Below, piece after piece: positions 24,005 to 32,240 of a stretch of 64,000 nt of DNA. Numbering within the stretch: the stretch's first letter is position 1; every line of letters starts with the position of its first letter. The notes below the pieces were generated by a model that saw nothing but the letters and a program-made list of their open reading frames with translations, had not been told where the DNA came from and made no database searches. A program made the translations under genes and the position numbers. The stretch lies in assembly GCF_000011385.1 (NCBI RefSeq), contig NC_005125.1:3906001-3970000 (forward strand), written 5' to 3'. The DNA is from Gloeobacter violaceus PCC 7421. Lineage in GTDB: Bacteria > Cyanobacteriota > Cyanobacteriia > Gloeobacterales > Gloeobacteraceae.

Positions 24005-25063
24005 TCAGGAGCTTTTTCCCGAAGACGCCTGCGCACCGAACAGCCGCGAGCGCACATAGCCCTGCAACCCGAGGCGCAACAGCCCCCGGGACTGCTCGGG
24101 CGGCAACAGCACACAACCGAGGCGCTGGGCGAGTCTGGCGAGTGCTTCGGCCGGCTTGCGCCGCAGTGCGGCAAATTCCTGCAGCGACAACCAGCAAATT
24201 CCGAAGGCATCGCTCCAGGAGCCGCCGCCGCTTTCGAGGGCCTTGAAGCCCCGATAATCTCCGTCGCAGCGGATGTCGAAGCGCTCCGCCAATCCCGAGT
24301 CGCGGGCAGCGGTGTTGATGCAGACGCAGGTGTCCTCGCGCTGCTGGAGCAGGTAGGGCAGGTTGTCGCTGCGGGCGCGCCGGTTCTTGCCGTGCACCCG
24401 GTAGTACATCAGCTGGTCGGCGATCCCGCCCACCTGGCCATAAAAAGGCACCGTCGCCGTCAGATAGGTATCCGCGGCGCGCGGACGCTTGGGGATGGGC
24501 AGCACCTGTTCGAGCACCACCCGCCGATAGCTCAGTCCGGAGGTGATCCCCCAACCGTAGCGGCCCCAGCGCAACAGCAGCGTGCGGATATCGCCGCGGG
24601 TGAAGCGCCGCACCGGGTTGCGGCCCATCGGCCGGCCGTCGATGTCGACGGAAATCCAGTTGTGGGCAAGCTGCACCCATTCGGGGTGCTCGGCAAAAGC
24701 CCGCACGACCCGGGCAACTTTTTCGCGGTGAAAGTAATCGTCCGCGTCCAAAAAGCAGACAATCTCGCCGCGGGCCTCGGCCAGTCCGCTGTTGAAGGCT
24801 GCGCCTTGGCCGCCGTTTTGCTGAAAGACGGCCCTCAGCCTGCCGCTGTACGCACCGATGACTTGGCGGGAGTCGTCGGTGGAACCATCGTCTACCACGA
24901 TGAGTTCGATGTTGCGATAGGTCTGCTCCAGGACGCTGTCGATCGCTTCACCGACGAAGCGGCCGTAGTTGTAATTGCAGATGAGCACGCTGACCAGCGG
25001 TTCGCCGCCACTGGAAGGTGGCCGATGGACTACCGGAAAGCGCGCTTGCCTAAATATCGTCAT
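24005..25063 (-). CDS. GT2-family glycosyltransferase
   Basis: A 352-aa GT-A enzyme. The first 220 residues show PLVSVLICNYNYGRFVGEAI, then IELIVVDDGSTDDS (nucleotide-binding DD), GQGAAFNSGLAEARGEIV and FLDADDYF with the DxD metal site. The C-terminal 130 residues are not recognised. It is soluble or membrane-associated and probably adds a sugar to the lipid-linked unit. ATG 25063 is chosen because upstream in-frame sequence overlaps the ugd gene. The gap to ugd is 26 bases. Confidence 0.88.
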   Translation of the reverse strand: MTIFRQARFPVVHRPPSSGGEPLVSVLICNYNYGRFVGEAIDSVLEQTYRNIELIVVDDGSTDDSRQVIGAYSGRLRAVFQQNGGQGAAFNSGLAEARGEIVCFLDADDYFHREKVARVVRAFAEHPEWVQLAHNWISVDIDGRPMGRNPVRRFTRGDIRTLLLRWGRYGWGITSGLSYRRVVLEQVLPIPKRPRAADTYLTATVPFYGQVGGIADQLMYYRVHGKNRRARSDNLPYLLQQREDTCVCINTAARDSGLAERFDIRCDGDYRGFKALESGGGSWSDAFGICWLSLQEFAALRRKPAEALARLAQRLGCVLLPPEQSRGLLRLGLQGYVRSRLFGAQASSGKSS

Positions 25064-25089
25064 GGATTTCGCTCCCTTGATGCCTGTGG

Positions 25090-26478
25090 CTAGCGACCGA
25101 CGCCCGAGTAACGCATACCCGCCTGTACCACCTGCTGCGGGTCGAGGCAGTTGCGCGCGTCGATGACTACCGGCTGGCGCAGTCCCGCCGCCACCACCCC
25201 CAGATTCACCCGCGTATACTCGGGCCACTCGGTCATCACCAACAGCGCATCGGCCCCCTGGACAGCCTCCAGAGCACTACCCGCCACTTGCAAGTCCGGC
25301 AGTTGACCTTGCACCTGGGCCGCCGTCACCACCGGGTCGTGGGCCACCACCCGGCAACCGAGATTCAATAGATGCTCCGCCACCGCCAACGCCGGCGCGC
25401 AACGGATGTCGTCGGTGTGCGGTTTGAAGGCCAATCCCCACAGCGCCACCGTCCGACCCTTGAGAATGCGCAGCTCCCGCTGCAATTTCTCGATCACCAG
25501 TTGGCGCTGGTGCTCGTTGACCGACAAGGTCGCCTTCAGCAACTCGCAGTCGTGGCCATACTCAGCCGCCGTCGAGACCAGGGCCGAGACGTCTTTTGGA
25601 AAGCACGAACCGCCCCAGCCCGCCCCGGCGTTCAGAAACGAGCGGCCGATGCGCTTGTCGAGTCCGATCGCTTCAGCAATGCGGGTGACATCGGCACCGA
25701 CCCGTTCGCAGATGTTGGCGATTTCGTTGATGAAGCTGATTTTGGTGGCCAGAAAGGCGTTGGCGGCGTACTTGATCATCTCGGCGGAGGCCAAGTCCGT
25801 CACCACCATCGGCACCGGCTCGCGATCGGCTTGCTCGGGGGCAAGCCAGTAAGCGTAGAGCTTGCGCATGACGGCGATCGCTTTGACATCTTCCGCACCG
25901 ATGACGATGCGGTCGGGGTTGAAGGTGTCCCAGACGGCACTGCCTTCACGCAAAAATTCCGGGTTGCTCGCCACACTGAAGTTCGGCGGCTCCCCAGGCG
26001 AGAGCACCGCCAGACCGTTACCCGTGTAGTGGCTGCTTCCGGCGGTGGCGGCGGCGAGGTTCGCGCCGTCTTCGACCAGCATGCGCACCCAGTTACCGGA
26101 GCCCACCGGCACGGTCGATTTATTCACCACCACCCGAAAGCGTCCGTCGAGGTGGGCGCCGATCGCGCGGGCCACGGCGCGCACGGCAGAAAGATCCGGT
26201 GAGCCGTCCGCCCTGGAGGGGGTACCGACGGTGATGAAGACCACATCGCTCGGGCGAACGGTCTCGGCCATCTCGGTGGTGAACTGCAGCTGCCCCGTAG
26301 CGACGGCGGCGGCGACCAACGCGTCGAGCCCGGGTTCGTAGATGGGCATGACGCCCTGGCGCAAGCCTTCGACTTTGGCGGTGTTGTTGTCCATGCACAC
26401 GACATGATGGCCGATGGTGGCCAGGCAGGCGCCTGTGACCAGGCCGACGTAACCGGTGCCGATAACCCCTACTTTCAT
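25090..26478 (-). CDS. ugd: UDP-glucose 6-dehydrogenase
   Basis: A 462-aa enzyme that oxidises UDP-glucose to UDP-glucuronate with two NAD+. The Rossmann start MKVGVIGTGYVGLVTGACLA, VVNKSTVPVGSG, ASNPEFLREGSAVWDTF and GAGWGGSCFPKDVSAL with the catalytic Cys are all present; the C-terminal domain has VALWGLAFKPHTDDIR. It supplies an acidic sugar to the exopolysaccharide, which fits the alginate-lyase-like enzymes in this locus (these act on uronate polymers in the known families). Confidence 0.96.
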   Translation of the reverse strand: MKVGVIGTGYVGLVTGACLATIGHHVVCMDNNTAKVEGLRQGVMPIYEPGLDALVAAAVATGQLQFTTEMAETVRPSDVVFITVGTPSRADGSPDLSAVRAVARAIGAHLDGRFRVVVNKSTVPVGSGNWVRMLVEDGANLAAATAGSSHYTGNGLAVLSPGEPPNFSVASNPEFLREGSAVWDTFNPDRIVIGAEDVKAIAVMRKLYAYWLAPEQADREPVPMVVTDLASAEMIKYAANAFLATKISFINEIANICERVGADVTRIAEAIGLDKRIGRSFLNAGAGWGGSCFPKDVSALVSTAAEYGHDCELLKATLSVNEHQRQLVIEKLQRELRILKGRTVALWGLAFKPHTDDIRCAPALAVAEHLLNLGCRVVAHDPVVTAAQVQGQLPDLQVAGSALEAVQGADALLVMTEWPEYTRVNLGVVAAGLRQPVVIDARNCLDPQQVVQAGMRYSGVGR

Positions 26479-26538
26479 GGATGCTCCTTGCGATGGGCAT
26501 AAATAATGTGGACACGGACAAATCAGGTCGGCTCGCTG

Positions 26539-26973
26539 TCAGGCAGGGTCGTCAGAAAGCCCAGGCCCAATTTCGCGCTCGTGCACCGACAATTCGAGAA
26601 GTTTGTAGCGGTGAATATCGGTGCAGGTGCCGAACCAGCGGATCACCAGGCCGTCGCCGTCGTAGACCGGTCGAGCCAGCAGCAGATGCCAGCGGTAAAC
26701 ACCGTCGCGGCGCCTCAGGCGGTAGTCCAACCGGTAAGGTTCGCCGACCCGCACCGCGGCTTGCCAATGCACCATCCATCGGCCCAGATCCTCCGGGTGC
26801 ACCACCGAGCGCCAGCCCGAGCCCCGCAGTTGTTCCAGGTTCAGACCGGTAAACTCCAAGCAGCGGCCGTTGCCGCACTCGAAGCAGCCGTCCGCACGCG
26901 CCATCCAACTGATTTGCGGAATGCATTCAAGCAGATAGCGGGTGCGCCAATCGCCGGGTTGCACATCGTTCAT
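26539..26973 (-). CDS. stand-alone PAS domain protein
   Basis: A 144-aa protein made of one PAS_3-type domain: IPQISWMARADGCFECGNGRCLEFTG-like N-terminal strands, GSGWRSVVHPEDLGRW, YRLDYRLRRRDGVYRWHL and IRWFGTCTDIHRYK. No kinase, cyclase or DNA-binding domain is attached. It is encoded between the priming transferase (12 bases upstream) and ugd, so it may act as a partner that senses a ligand or redox state for the locus. It resembles the third PAS domain of the histidine kinase near 41.6 kb. Confidence 0.78.
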   Translation of the reverse strand: MNDVQPGDWRTRYLLECIPQISWMARADGCFECGNGRCLEFTGLNLEQLRGSGWRSVVHPEDLGRWMVHWQAAVRVGEPYRLDYRLRRRDGVYRWHLLLARPVYDGDGLVIRWFGTCTDIHRYKLLELSVHEREIGPGLSDDPA

Positions 26974-26985
26974 GGCAGGTTTTTC

Positions 26986-27645
26986 CTAGTAGGCGCCTTT
27001 TTTAGCCAACACCACGACAACGGTTTGCCAGAGAATCGCCAGATCCTGGCTGAGGCACCAGTTGTCGATATATTCGAGATCCAGTTGCAACATCTGCTCA
27101 AAGCTCAGCTCACTGCGGCCGCGCACCTGCCACAGGCCGGTGATTCCCGGCCGGACCGATTGGCGCAAAGCGAGGCGCTTGCTGTCAAAACCGGCGCCGG
27201 CTTTGCGGCAGTCGCGCTCCTGCAGCGGTCGCGGTCCCACCAGGCTCATCTCGCCTGCCAGCACATTGAGCAGTTGCGGCAACTCGTCAAGGCTGGTGCG
27301 CCGCAGGAACTGGCCCAGACGGGTGATGCGCGGGTCGTCTTTCATCTTGAAAAGCACTCCGCCTTCCGATTCGTTGAACTGCTCCAAGCGACTCAGTTGG
27401 GCCTCCGCGTCGATGACCATCGTCCGGAACTTCCAGACGCGAAAGGTCCGGCCGCCCAGGCCTCGACGTCCCTGGCGGAAAAACACCGGACCGGGCGAAT
27501 CGAGACGAATGGCCACGGCGATGCAGGCAAACACGGGCGCCAGCAACACCAGGCCCACCAGGGCCGCCAACGTATCGAGAAGGCGCTTGTTCGCCGGCGA
27601 GGGAGCAAAGCCGCGCAACTCGGATTTGCGTGTGAGAATTTCCAT
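26986..27645 (-). CDS. undecaprenyl-phosphate sugar transferase (priming enzyme)
   Basis: A 219-aa member of the bacterial sugar transferase family (PF02397). It has one N-terminal hydrophobic helix (RLLDTLAALVGLVLLAPVFA), SPGPVFFRQGRRGLGGRTF, KFRTM, DPRITRLGQFLRRTSLDELPQ, LVGPRPL and VRPGITGLWQVRGRS. This is the short, monotopic type that transfers a sugar phosphate to undecaprenyl phosphate and so starts each repeat unit. It is the first gene of the minus-strand locus, so the promoter should lie in 27646-27709 or upstream. Confidence 0.92.
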   Translation of the reverse strand: MEILTRKSELRGFAPSPANKRLLDTLAALVGLVLLAPVFACIAVAIRLDSPGPVFFRQGRRGLGGRTFRVWKFRTMVIDAEAQLSRLEQFNESEGGVLFKMKDDPRITRLGQFLRRTSLDELPQLLNVLAGEMSLVGPRPLQERDCRKAGAGFDSKRLALRQSVRPGITGLWQVRGRSELSFEQMLQLDLEYIDNWCLSQDLAILWQTVVVVLAKKGAY

Positions 27646-27709
27646 GGGATGTGTGAGAGTACAGTAATTATCAATACCTAGCCCTACTCGATGCGCCTGC
27701 CGTTTCGGG

Positions 27710-28003
27710 CTACGCTGCGGAGCTTTCCCGCGCAAAGCGTGTGTCGAGCACACTGCAGATGCGCCGCCAGACACCGCTGTCCTGCCATTGGCGAAAATAC
27801 GCATACACCGTGGGCCACGGCGGCAGATCGGCCGGAAGTTGCCGCCAGGGGCAGCCCGTCATCTCTTTGTAAAAGATGGCGCTCACGACGGCGCGGGTGT
27901 CGGCGGAGCGCGGCCGGCCGCCGAACCTGGCAGGCGGAATGTACGACGCAATCAACTGCCACTGATATTCCGACAGATCAAAAAGGTACGCTTGGGTTTG
28001 CAT
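27710..28003 (-). mobile_element. IS5-type transposase remnant (DUF4096 domain only)
   Basis: A 97-aa reading frame matching the N-terminal DUF4096 part of IS5-group transposases: LSEYQWQLIASYIPP, GGRPRSADTRAVVSAIFY, and GCPWRQLPADLPPWPTVYAYF. The DDE nuclease domain that should follow is absent; only 64 bases separate the stop from the priming transferase. The start has GGAGGAAAT upstream. No terminal inverted repeats or target duplication were found. It could be an immobile fragment or a first ORF of a two-ORF element that lost the second. Confidence 0.7.
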
Positions 28004-28180
28004 GGCGATTTCCTCCAAGGCAAAAACAGCAAAAAACCGCCTGTTCGGGGCGGCATTGGGCATCAAAATGTCCAACTGCAAGGGCGGTGTCGAGAGAAAG
28101 AGCCGTCGGCTGACTCCCCTTCGGCAAAAGAGATTTCCGGCGCACTTCTGGAACCCCATCCATGCGGATGCAAGTTCCCT

Positions 28181-28230
28181 CCTGCCGGTCCAGCGCACTC
28201 AGCTGGTGTTCAATCTGAACCGACGAGGAT
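28181..28230. repeat. imperfect repeat, copy A
   Basis: Shares CAGCGCACTCA and GGTGTTCAATCTG in the same order, followed by a similar CGACGA/GGACGA segment, with copy B at 29121-29168. Copy A lies between the transposase remnant and the zinc-ribbon gene. Confidence 0.55.
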
Positions 28231-28268
28231 ACCGAGAATTCAAGAAGTGCGAACTAGTCTTGCCCAAA

Positions 28269-28670
28269 TCAGGATAAATACCGCTGCAGCAGGCGTGGGC
28301 TGGCCTGCCGGCTGTGGCGCAGCGTGTAGGCGCTGACGGAGGGATTGATGTGGTCGGGGTCGATCGTGAGCTTCGTCTTTTTCCACTCCGAGGCCTCCGG
28401 TAGCCGGGAACGCACCGTTCCATCGGCAAGGCGCTCGATGTGAAGCCATAATCGGCCGTGCTCCGGACAGTAGAATTCCTCGATCCAACTGCGGTCCGGG
28501 GTGACCTTTTGGGCCTCGGTTTTCGCAGCATCGGCGTCGGGAGCATCGGCGTCCGCGCTCTCCTCCGACTGCAAATAAAACTTCTGGCTGTTGAGGCGAT
28601 GAACGCGCTGTCCGCAATAGGGACACTTGGCGGCGAGGGCTCGGGCGTAGTGCGCTCTTTTTCCGGGCAT
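28269..28670 (-). CDS. hypothetical zinc-ribbon protein
   Basis: A 133-aa protein, not assigned to a named family. MPGKRAHYARALAAKCPYCG begins it, with CPYCG near 16-20 and FYCPEHG near 70, which could form one C2CH/C4 zinc site. The residues between are acidic and low in complexity (DADAPDADAAKTEA), and the C-terminal half is basic. AGGAGTAGTC precedes the ATG. It is read away from an AT-rich gap of about 540 bases. Possible nucleic-acid binding is only a guess from the zinc ribbon. Confidence 0.6.
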   Translation of the reverse strand: MPGKRAHYARALAAKCPYCGQRVHRLNSQKFYLQSEESADADAPDADAAKTEAQKVTPDRSWIEEFYCPEHGRLWLHIERLADGTVRSRLPEASEWKKTKLTIDPDHINPSVSAYTLRHSRQASPRLLQRYLS

Positions 28671-29211
28671 GACTACTCCTCGTGTCGGAAAGGGACAAAT
28701 GGCCAATCTTTTACGTGGCAATTCAATCAACGTCTGGGACAAAAAATCGATGCCGCGTTCGCTCGCCAATAGGCAGTAACGGCGCATGCTTTGCAAGACA
28801 GGCATCGCCCAAATCTGGCATGCAAGTCGATAAAATTTCGCAAAGACTGTCGAAGAGCGGGTTGGAATCCTATGCCAACTATGCCTGTCTCCTTGCGATA
28901 ATACTGAATCAATAAATCGCGTTTTGTCCAGTACTATAGCGAAGTTAGCACCTAAGTACTATTCTTTGCCGGTGTTTGTGAAGTGCCAACGACTGAGGGT
29001 AATTAGTTTGGCAAGAAAACAACCGAATGATTTAACTCTATGGATTGGTTTGCAAACTATTGGAGTGAACGCTTGCGCCGAGCCTATCGAGCAGAAAATC
29101 TGCCGAAAGCTTCGGTCAACTTGCCTGCCCAGCGCACTCAAAGGTGTTCAATCTGGGCGGACGAAGCAACGGTTATAGACGACAGGGTCCCACCGAGAGG
29201 AGGGTTCTGCG
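28671..29211. other. AT-richer gap with no convincing gene
   Basis: Base composition drops clearly compared with the rest of the window. Short overlapping frames exist on the plus strand (for example 28924-29178 and 29040-29249), but none has a clear ribosome site or family match. The gap must hold the promoter of the zinc-ribbon gene and of the small frames starting at 29212. Copy B of the imperfect repeat lies at 29121-29168. Confidence 0.5.
29121..29168. repeat. imperfect repeat, copy B
   Basis: Second copy of the element at 28181-28230, same orientation. It lies about 45 bases upstream of the 49-codon reading frame at 29212. Confidence 0.55.
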
Positions 29212-29361
29212 ATGATGACGGCCCAGTCGACGGATGCAAAATGCGATGATTTATCGGCCGAACCGCCTGCAACGCAGTTCAACACAGGCTATGGACAGCC
29301 CCCTGGGGCGGGACTTTTAGCGACAGCAAGCCATCCGCGGCCAAAAATAAATTATACCTGA
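29212..29361 (+). CDS. small 49-aa reading frame with a perfect Shine-Dalgarno
   Basis: ATG 29212 is preceded by AGGAGG at 29198-29203 with 8 bases spacing, the best ribosome site in this stretch. The peptide is rich in Ala, Pro, Thr and Gly, has one Cys (residue 11) and no membrane segment. After its TGA an open +1 frame continues (29351-29541), so it may be the first half of a frameshifted gene. I recognise no family. Codon use is mixed and less GC-rich than in the neighbours. Confidence 0.4.
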   Translation: MMTAQSTDAKCDDLSAEPPATQFNTGYGQPPGAGLLATASHPRPKINYT

Positions 29362-29541
29362 CACGTCTGCGGCTCCTCCTGCAGTGCAGCAGGCCCAACA
29401 CAAAGGCGCTGCCCATCAGAACAAAGAAGCCGATGTAGACCGATTAGAAACAAACGGAGTAGGAAGTTATCTAGGAATCCTCGGCGCACAACACACCTCT
29501 TACGTTTTGGAAGGACACGGAGCAATCACAGAACATGCGTA
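29351..29541 (+). other. open +1 frame continuing the small gene (possible frameshift)
   Basis: In the frame one base ahead of the 29212 gene, 63 sense codons run from 29351 to a TAG ending at 29541. The product is hydrophilic and then contains NGVGSYLGILGAQHTSYVLEG. There is no good start of its own, but it lines up with the 49-aa frame if one base in the A-rich CCAAAAATAAATT is skipped. It could be the back half of a broken or programmed-frameshift gene. It overlaps the next frame by 7 bases. Confidence 0.3.
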
Positions 29542-29777
29542 GGAAGGCAGATCAACAAGGTGTTGCCAGTAAATACAAGACAGTTTGTAATGCAACGAAG
29601 AAAACAGATGGACTCGATCTAGCTCCTGTTCAAGAAGTAATCGATGAATTAACCAATAAAAACTTGCACAGGCTGTATCGGGTGACCTCGGCAGAAACCG
29701 CAGCTTTCACTGGGCGATTTGAACTTGCCTATGGAACAATACTTAAGCAACATACGCAAGCTTGTCCAGTCTTTTAG
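29535..29777 (+). CDS. hypothetical 80-aa protein before a terminator
   Basis: A soluble, slightly basic protein with no recognised domain; the middle (DLAPVQEVIDELTNKNLHRL) looks helical. Codon use is AT-rich, unlike the surrounding chromosome. The start ATG overlaps the end of the preceding open frame, with GGAG 12 bases upstream. A convincing intrinsic terminator begins 2 bases after the stop, which supports real transcription of this region. Confidence 0.45.
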   Translation: MRRKADQQGVASKYKTVCNATKKTDGLDLAPVQEVIDELTNKNLHRLYRVTSAETAAFTGRFELAYGTILKQHTQACPVF

Positions 29778-29779
29778 TG

Positions 29780-29817
29780 AAAATGGTACTTATAGGCCAA
29801 TACCATTTTCTGTTTTT
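29780..29817 (+). terminator. intrinsic terminator of the small-ORF island
   Basis: AAAATGGTA at 29780-29788 pairs perfectly with TACCATTTT at 29801-29809, followed by CTGTTTTT. It ends the plus-strand unit that starts near 29212. Confidence 0.85.
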
Positions 29818-29893
29818 AAAGTAAGAGGGAACACCCGGGGGAGGCGATCGTGGGGGAGGTGCGTACGGCGGACGCGACCGATACGCGCGGCTC

Positions 29894-31219
29894 TCAGGCC
29901 ACACCGGTATCTTTGGCGGAGGCCCTGTTCTCACTGGCATCGACACAGGCGGCCAGGGTAATGTCGCCGGTGACGTTGACCACGGTTCTGCACATGTCGA
30001 GAATGCGGTCCACCCCCAGAATGATGCCGATGCCTTCGGCAGGCACTCCGACTGTCTGCAGCACCAGAACCACCAGGGGCAGCGAGCCGCCGGGAACGCC
30101 CGCCGTGCCCACCCCGGCCAGGATAGACAAGAGCACGACGGTCAATTGTTGGCCAATGGTCAATTCCACACCGTAGAACTGGGCAAGAAACAAAACCGTG
30201 ATTCCTTCGTACAAAGCTGTACCATTTTGGTTGGCGGTCGAGCCGACGGTCAGCACGAAGTTGGCGATGTCGCGGTTGAGTTTGAGTTCGTTGGAACTGA
30301 CGCGGATGGCCGTGGGCAGCGTGGCATTGGAGGAGCTGGTGGAGAAAGCCGTCAGCATCACCTCGCGGATGCTTTGAAAGAATTTGAGCGGATTGAGGCG
30401 AGCGAAAAAACGAACGATAAGACCGTAGGTGACAAACTGGTGGATGGCAAGGGCAGCGATCACCACCAGCACGTACTTGAGCAACACCAGGATGACTTCA
30501 AAACCGAGCTGGGAGGCTGTTGTGAAGATAAGGGCCGCCACGCCGTAGGGTGCGAGGTTCATGGCAAATTCGATGATCTTCATGATCACGTCGTAGAGCC
30601 CCTGTAACCCTTGCACCAGGGGTGCGGTGCGCCGGGGATCGCTCACGGCAAGCGCCACACCGAAGACTACCGAAAAGAACATCACCGACAGCAACCCGCC
30701 GCCGCGGTATTCGGGATCAAAGGCGTAGACCGCATCGGCAAGCGGGTTGCGGGGAATAATTTCGACCAGCGTCTGGATCGGTGTCTTCGCCTCGCCTGCG
30801 GAGGTGACGATTCCCGAAACTTTTTCGTTATTGCTAAGGGCACCAATCAGCGCGGTGCGGCTCTGTTCAGATAGACCCACACCCGGCTTGACGGTATTGA
30901 CCAACGTCAGGCCGATGAGCACCGAGATGCCGGTAATCACGACCGTAAACAGCAGTGTCTTGAGGCCGATGCGGCCGATTTTTTTGATGTCGCCGAGATC
31001 GGCTATTCCCAGCACGATGGCGGTGAAAATCAAAGGGATAACGATCATAAAGATCGAGCGCAAAAAGATCTGGCCCGCCGGGTAGGCGACGTTGGCCACC
31101 ACCCACTGCACGCGCGGGTCACCGGGCAGCACAATGTTGCACAGCAGCCCCAGCCCCAGCCCGACGGCCAGACCGATAAATATACGCGTATGCAGAGGCA
31201 TTCCGGCTTCGCGGTTCAT
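29894..31219 (-). CDS. dicarboxylate/amino acid:cation symporter (DAACS, GltP/DctA type)
   Basis: A 441-aa inner-membrane symporter for glutamate or C4-dicarboxylates with H+ or Na+. The family signatures are present: FLRSIFMIVIPLIFTAIVLG, TAFSTSSSNATLPTAI (serine-rich re-entrant loop HP1), TVGSTANQNGTALYEG (the TM7 NMDGT-like region, here NQNGT), GVPGGSLPLVVLVL (HP2) and GVDRILDMCRTVVNVTGD (TM8 substrate site with the Asp and Arg/Thr). The substrate is not fixed by eye. It is monocistronic, with the arginase-like gene upstream on the same strand. Confidence 0.93.
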   Translation of the reverse strand: MNREAGMPLHTRIFIGLAVGLGLGLLCNIVLPGDPRVQWVVANVAYPAGQIFLRSIFMIVIPLIFTAIVLGIADLGDIKKIGRIGLKTLLFTVVITGISVLIGLTLVNTVKPGVGLSEQSRTALIGALSNNEKVSGIVTSAGEAKTPIQTLVEIIPRNPLADAVYAFDPEYRGGGLLSVMFFSVVFGVALAVSDPRRTAPLVQGLQGLYDVIMKIIEFAMNLAPYGVAALIFTTASQLGFEVILVLLKYVLVVIAALAIHQFVTYGLIVRFFARLNPLKFFQSIREVMLTAFSTSSSNATLPTAIRVSSNELKLNRDIANFVLTVGSTANQNGTALYEGITVLFLAQFYGVELTIGQQLTVVLLSILAGVGTAGVPGGSLPLVVLVLQTVGVPAEGIGIILGVDRILDMCRTVVNVTGDITLAACVDASENRASAKDTGVA

Positions 31220-31272
31220 AGGTCATCCCAATGCTGGGCACAGCATGGCGTCCGCGGATAGCCGCCGTCAAG

Positions 31273-32118
31273 TCAGCCTCGGCCGCCGTAAAACTTGTAG
31301 CCGACGATCTTGTGCAACAGACGGGCGAGGGGGGCACTGGCGGCCGGGGAAGCCTCGGCGCCAAAGCCGCTCAGGTCGCAGGCCACCACTGCGTGGCGCT
31401 CGAAAAGCGCGCGCAAAAGCCGCAGCAGCGCGAACCAACCCAGTCCGCCGGGCTCGGGGTGCTCGGCCATCGCCGCCATCGGAGCGTCGAGGCCGCCGAT
31501 GTCGATGCTCAAATAGAGCGGGCGTTCGGGTTCAATCGCTGCGAGCACTTCGGGCACATCCCAACTTTGGGCCTCCGGGCAGTGGGCGCGAAATTGCCGG
31601 GACCAGAAGATGCGGTGGCGATCCTGGCCCTGGGCTTCGTACCAATCCCATTCCGCACGGCTGAGGGAGCGGACCCCCACCTGCACCACCGGCAACCCCC
31701 AGTCTCCGAGTCGGGCCGCCAGGCACCAGGGGCCGTAGGGATCGCCTTCGACCTCGCTGCGCAGTTGGGCGTGGGCGGCCACCTGCACCACGGCCAGATC
31801 GCGGTGGCGCTTCCAGGCGGCCCGCACCGCTCCGAGGCTGAGGGTGCGCTCCCCCGCCAGCACTAGGGCAAACTGTCGGTGGTCGAGCACAATCCCGACC
31901 GCCTGCTCGGCATTGGCAAAGGGCGGCTCGTCCCAAAAGGCGCGCATCGCATCGATGCCGACCGCGAACGGATCGGCGCGCAATTCTTCATCGAATGCTT
32001 CGATGACCAGGCTGGCCTCCAGCACAGCCTGGATACCCTGGGCTGCCTCCGGCCCTCCCTCAGAAACCACCGGGATCAACACCACTTTCGCCCGGCGCGC
32101 GGCACTCGCCTGGACCAT
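31273..32118 (-). CDS. arginase-family protein with degenerate metal site
   Basis: A 281-aa ureohydrolase-fold protein. The fold is clear from VVQVAAHAQLR, VVQVGVRSLSRAEWDWY, LYLSIDIGGLDAP and HPEPGGLGWFALLRLL. The binuclear manganese ligands are mostly gone: GGDHS is GERTL, DAHxD is AAHAQ, and SxDxD is SIDIG. Only one His and one Asp remain, so arginase or agmatinase activity is unlikely. It may be a regulatory or binding paralog. ATG 32118 is used, behind TAGGAGC. Catalytic loss is inferred from family knowledge. Confidence 0.78.
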   Translation of the reverse strand: MVQASAARRAKVVLIPVVSEGGPEAAQGIQAVLEASLVIEAFDEELRADPFAVGIDAMRAFWDEPPFANAEQAVGIVLDHRQFALVLAGERTLSLGAVRAAWKRHRDLAVVQVAAHAQLRSEVEGDPYGPWCLAARLGDWGLPVVQVGVRSLSRAEWDWYEAQGQDRHRIFWSRQFRAHCPEAQSWDVPEVLAAIEPERPLYLSIDIGGLDAPMAAMAEHPEPGGLGWFALLRLLRALFERHAVVACDLSGFGAEASPAASAPLARLLHKIVGYKFYGGRG

Positions 32119-32240
32119 GCTCCTACCCTCGTCGATAACGCCCAAAGCCTAGCAGTTTGGGCGGTACCAATTCTCTGTTTTGTGGATAACATCCTTGCAA
32201 AACGGTGTTAAAATACTTGGAATTAAAAATGCCTTAACGT

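Noticed and set aside
25090-26478. Insertion of about 25 residues in UDP-glucose dehydrogenase as a novelty
   Set aside because: Loop insertions before SNPEFLREG are common among cyanobacterial Ugd proteins; the catalytic motifs are complete.
29178-29361. tRNA-like or riboswitch-like structure before the small frame
   Set aside because: No cloverleaf, CCA end or known riboswitch core could be built; the sequence is better explained by a Shine-Dalgarno and small frame.
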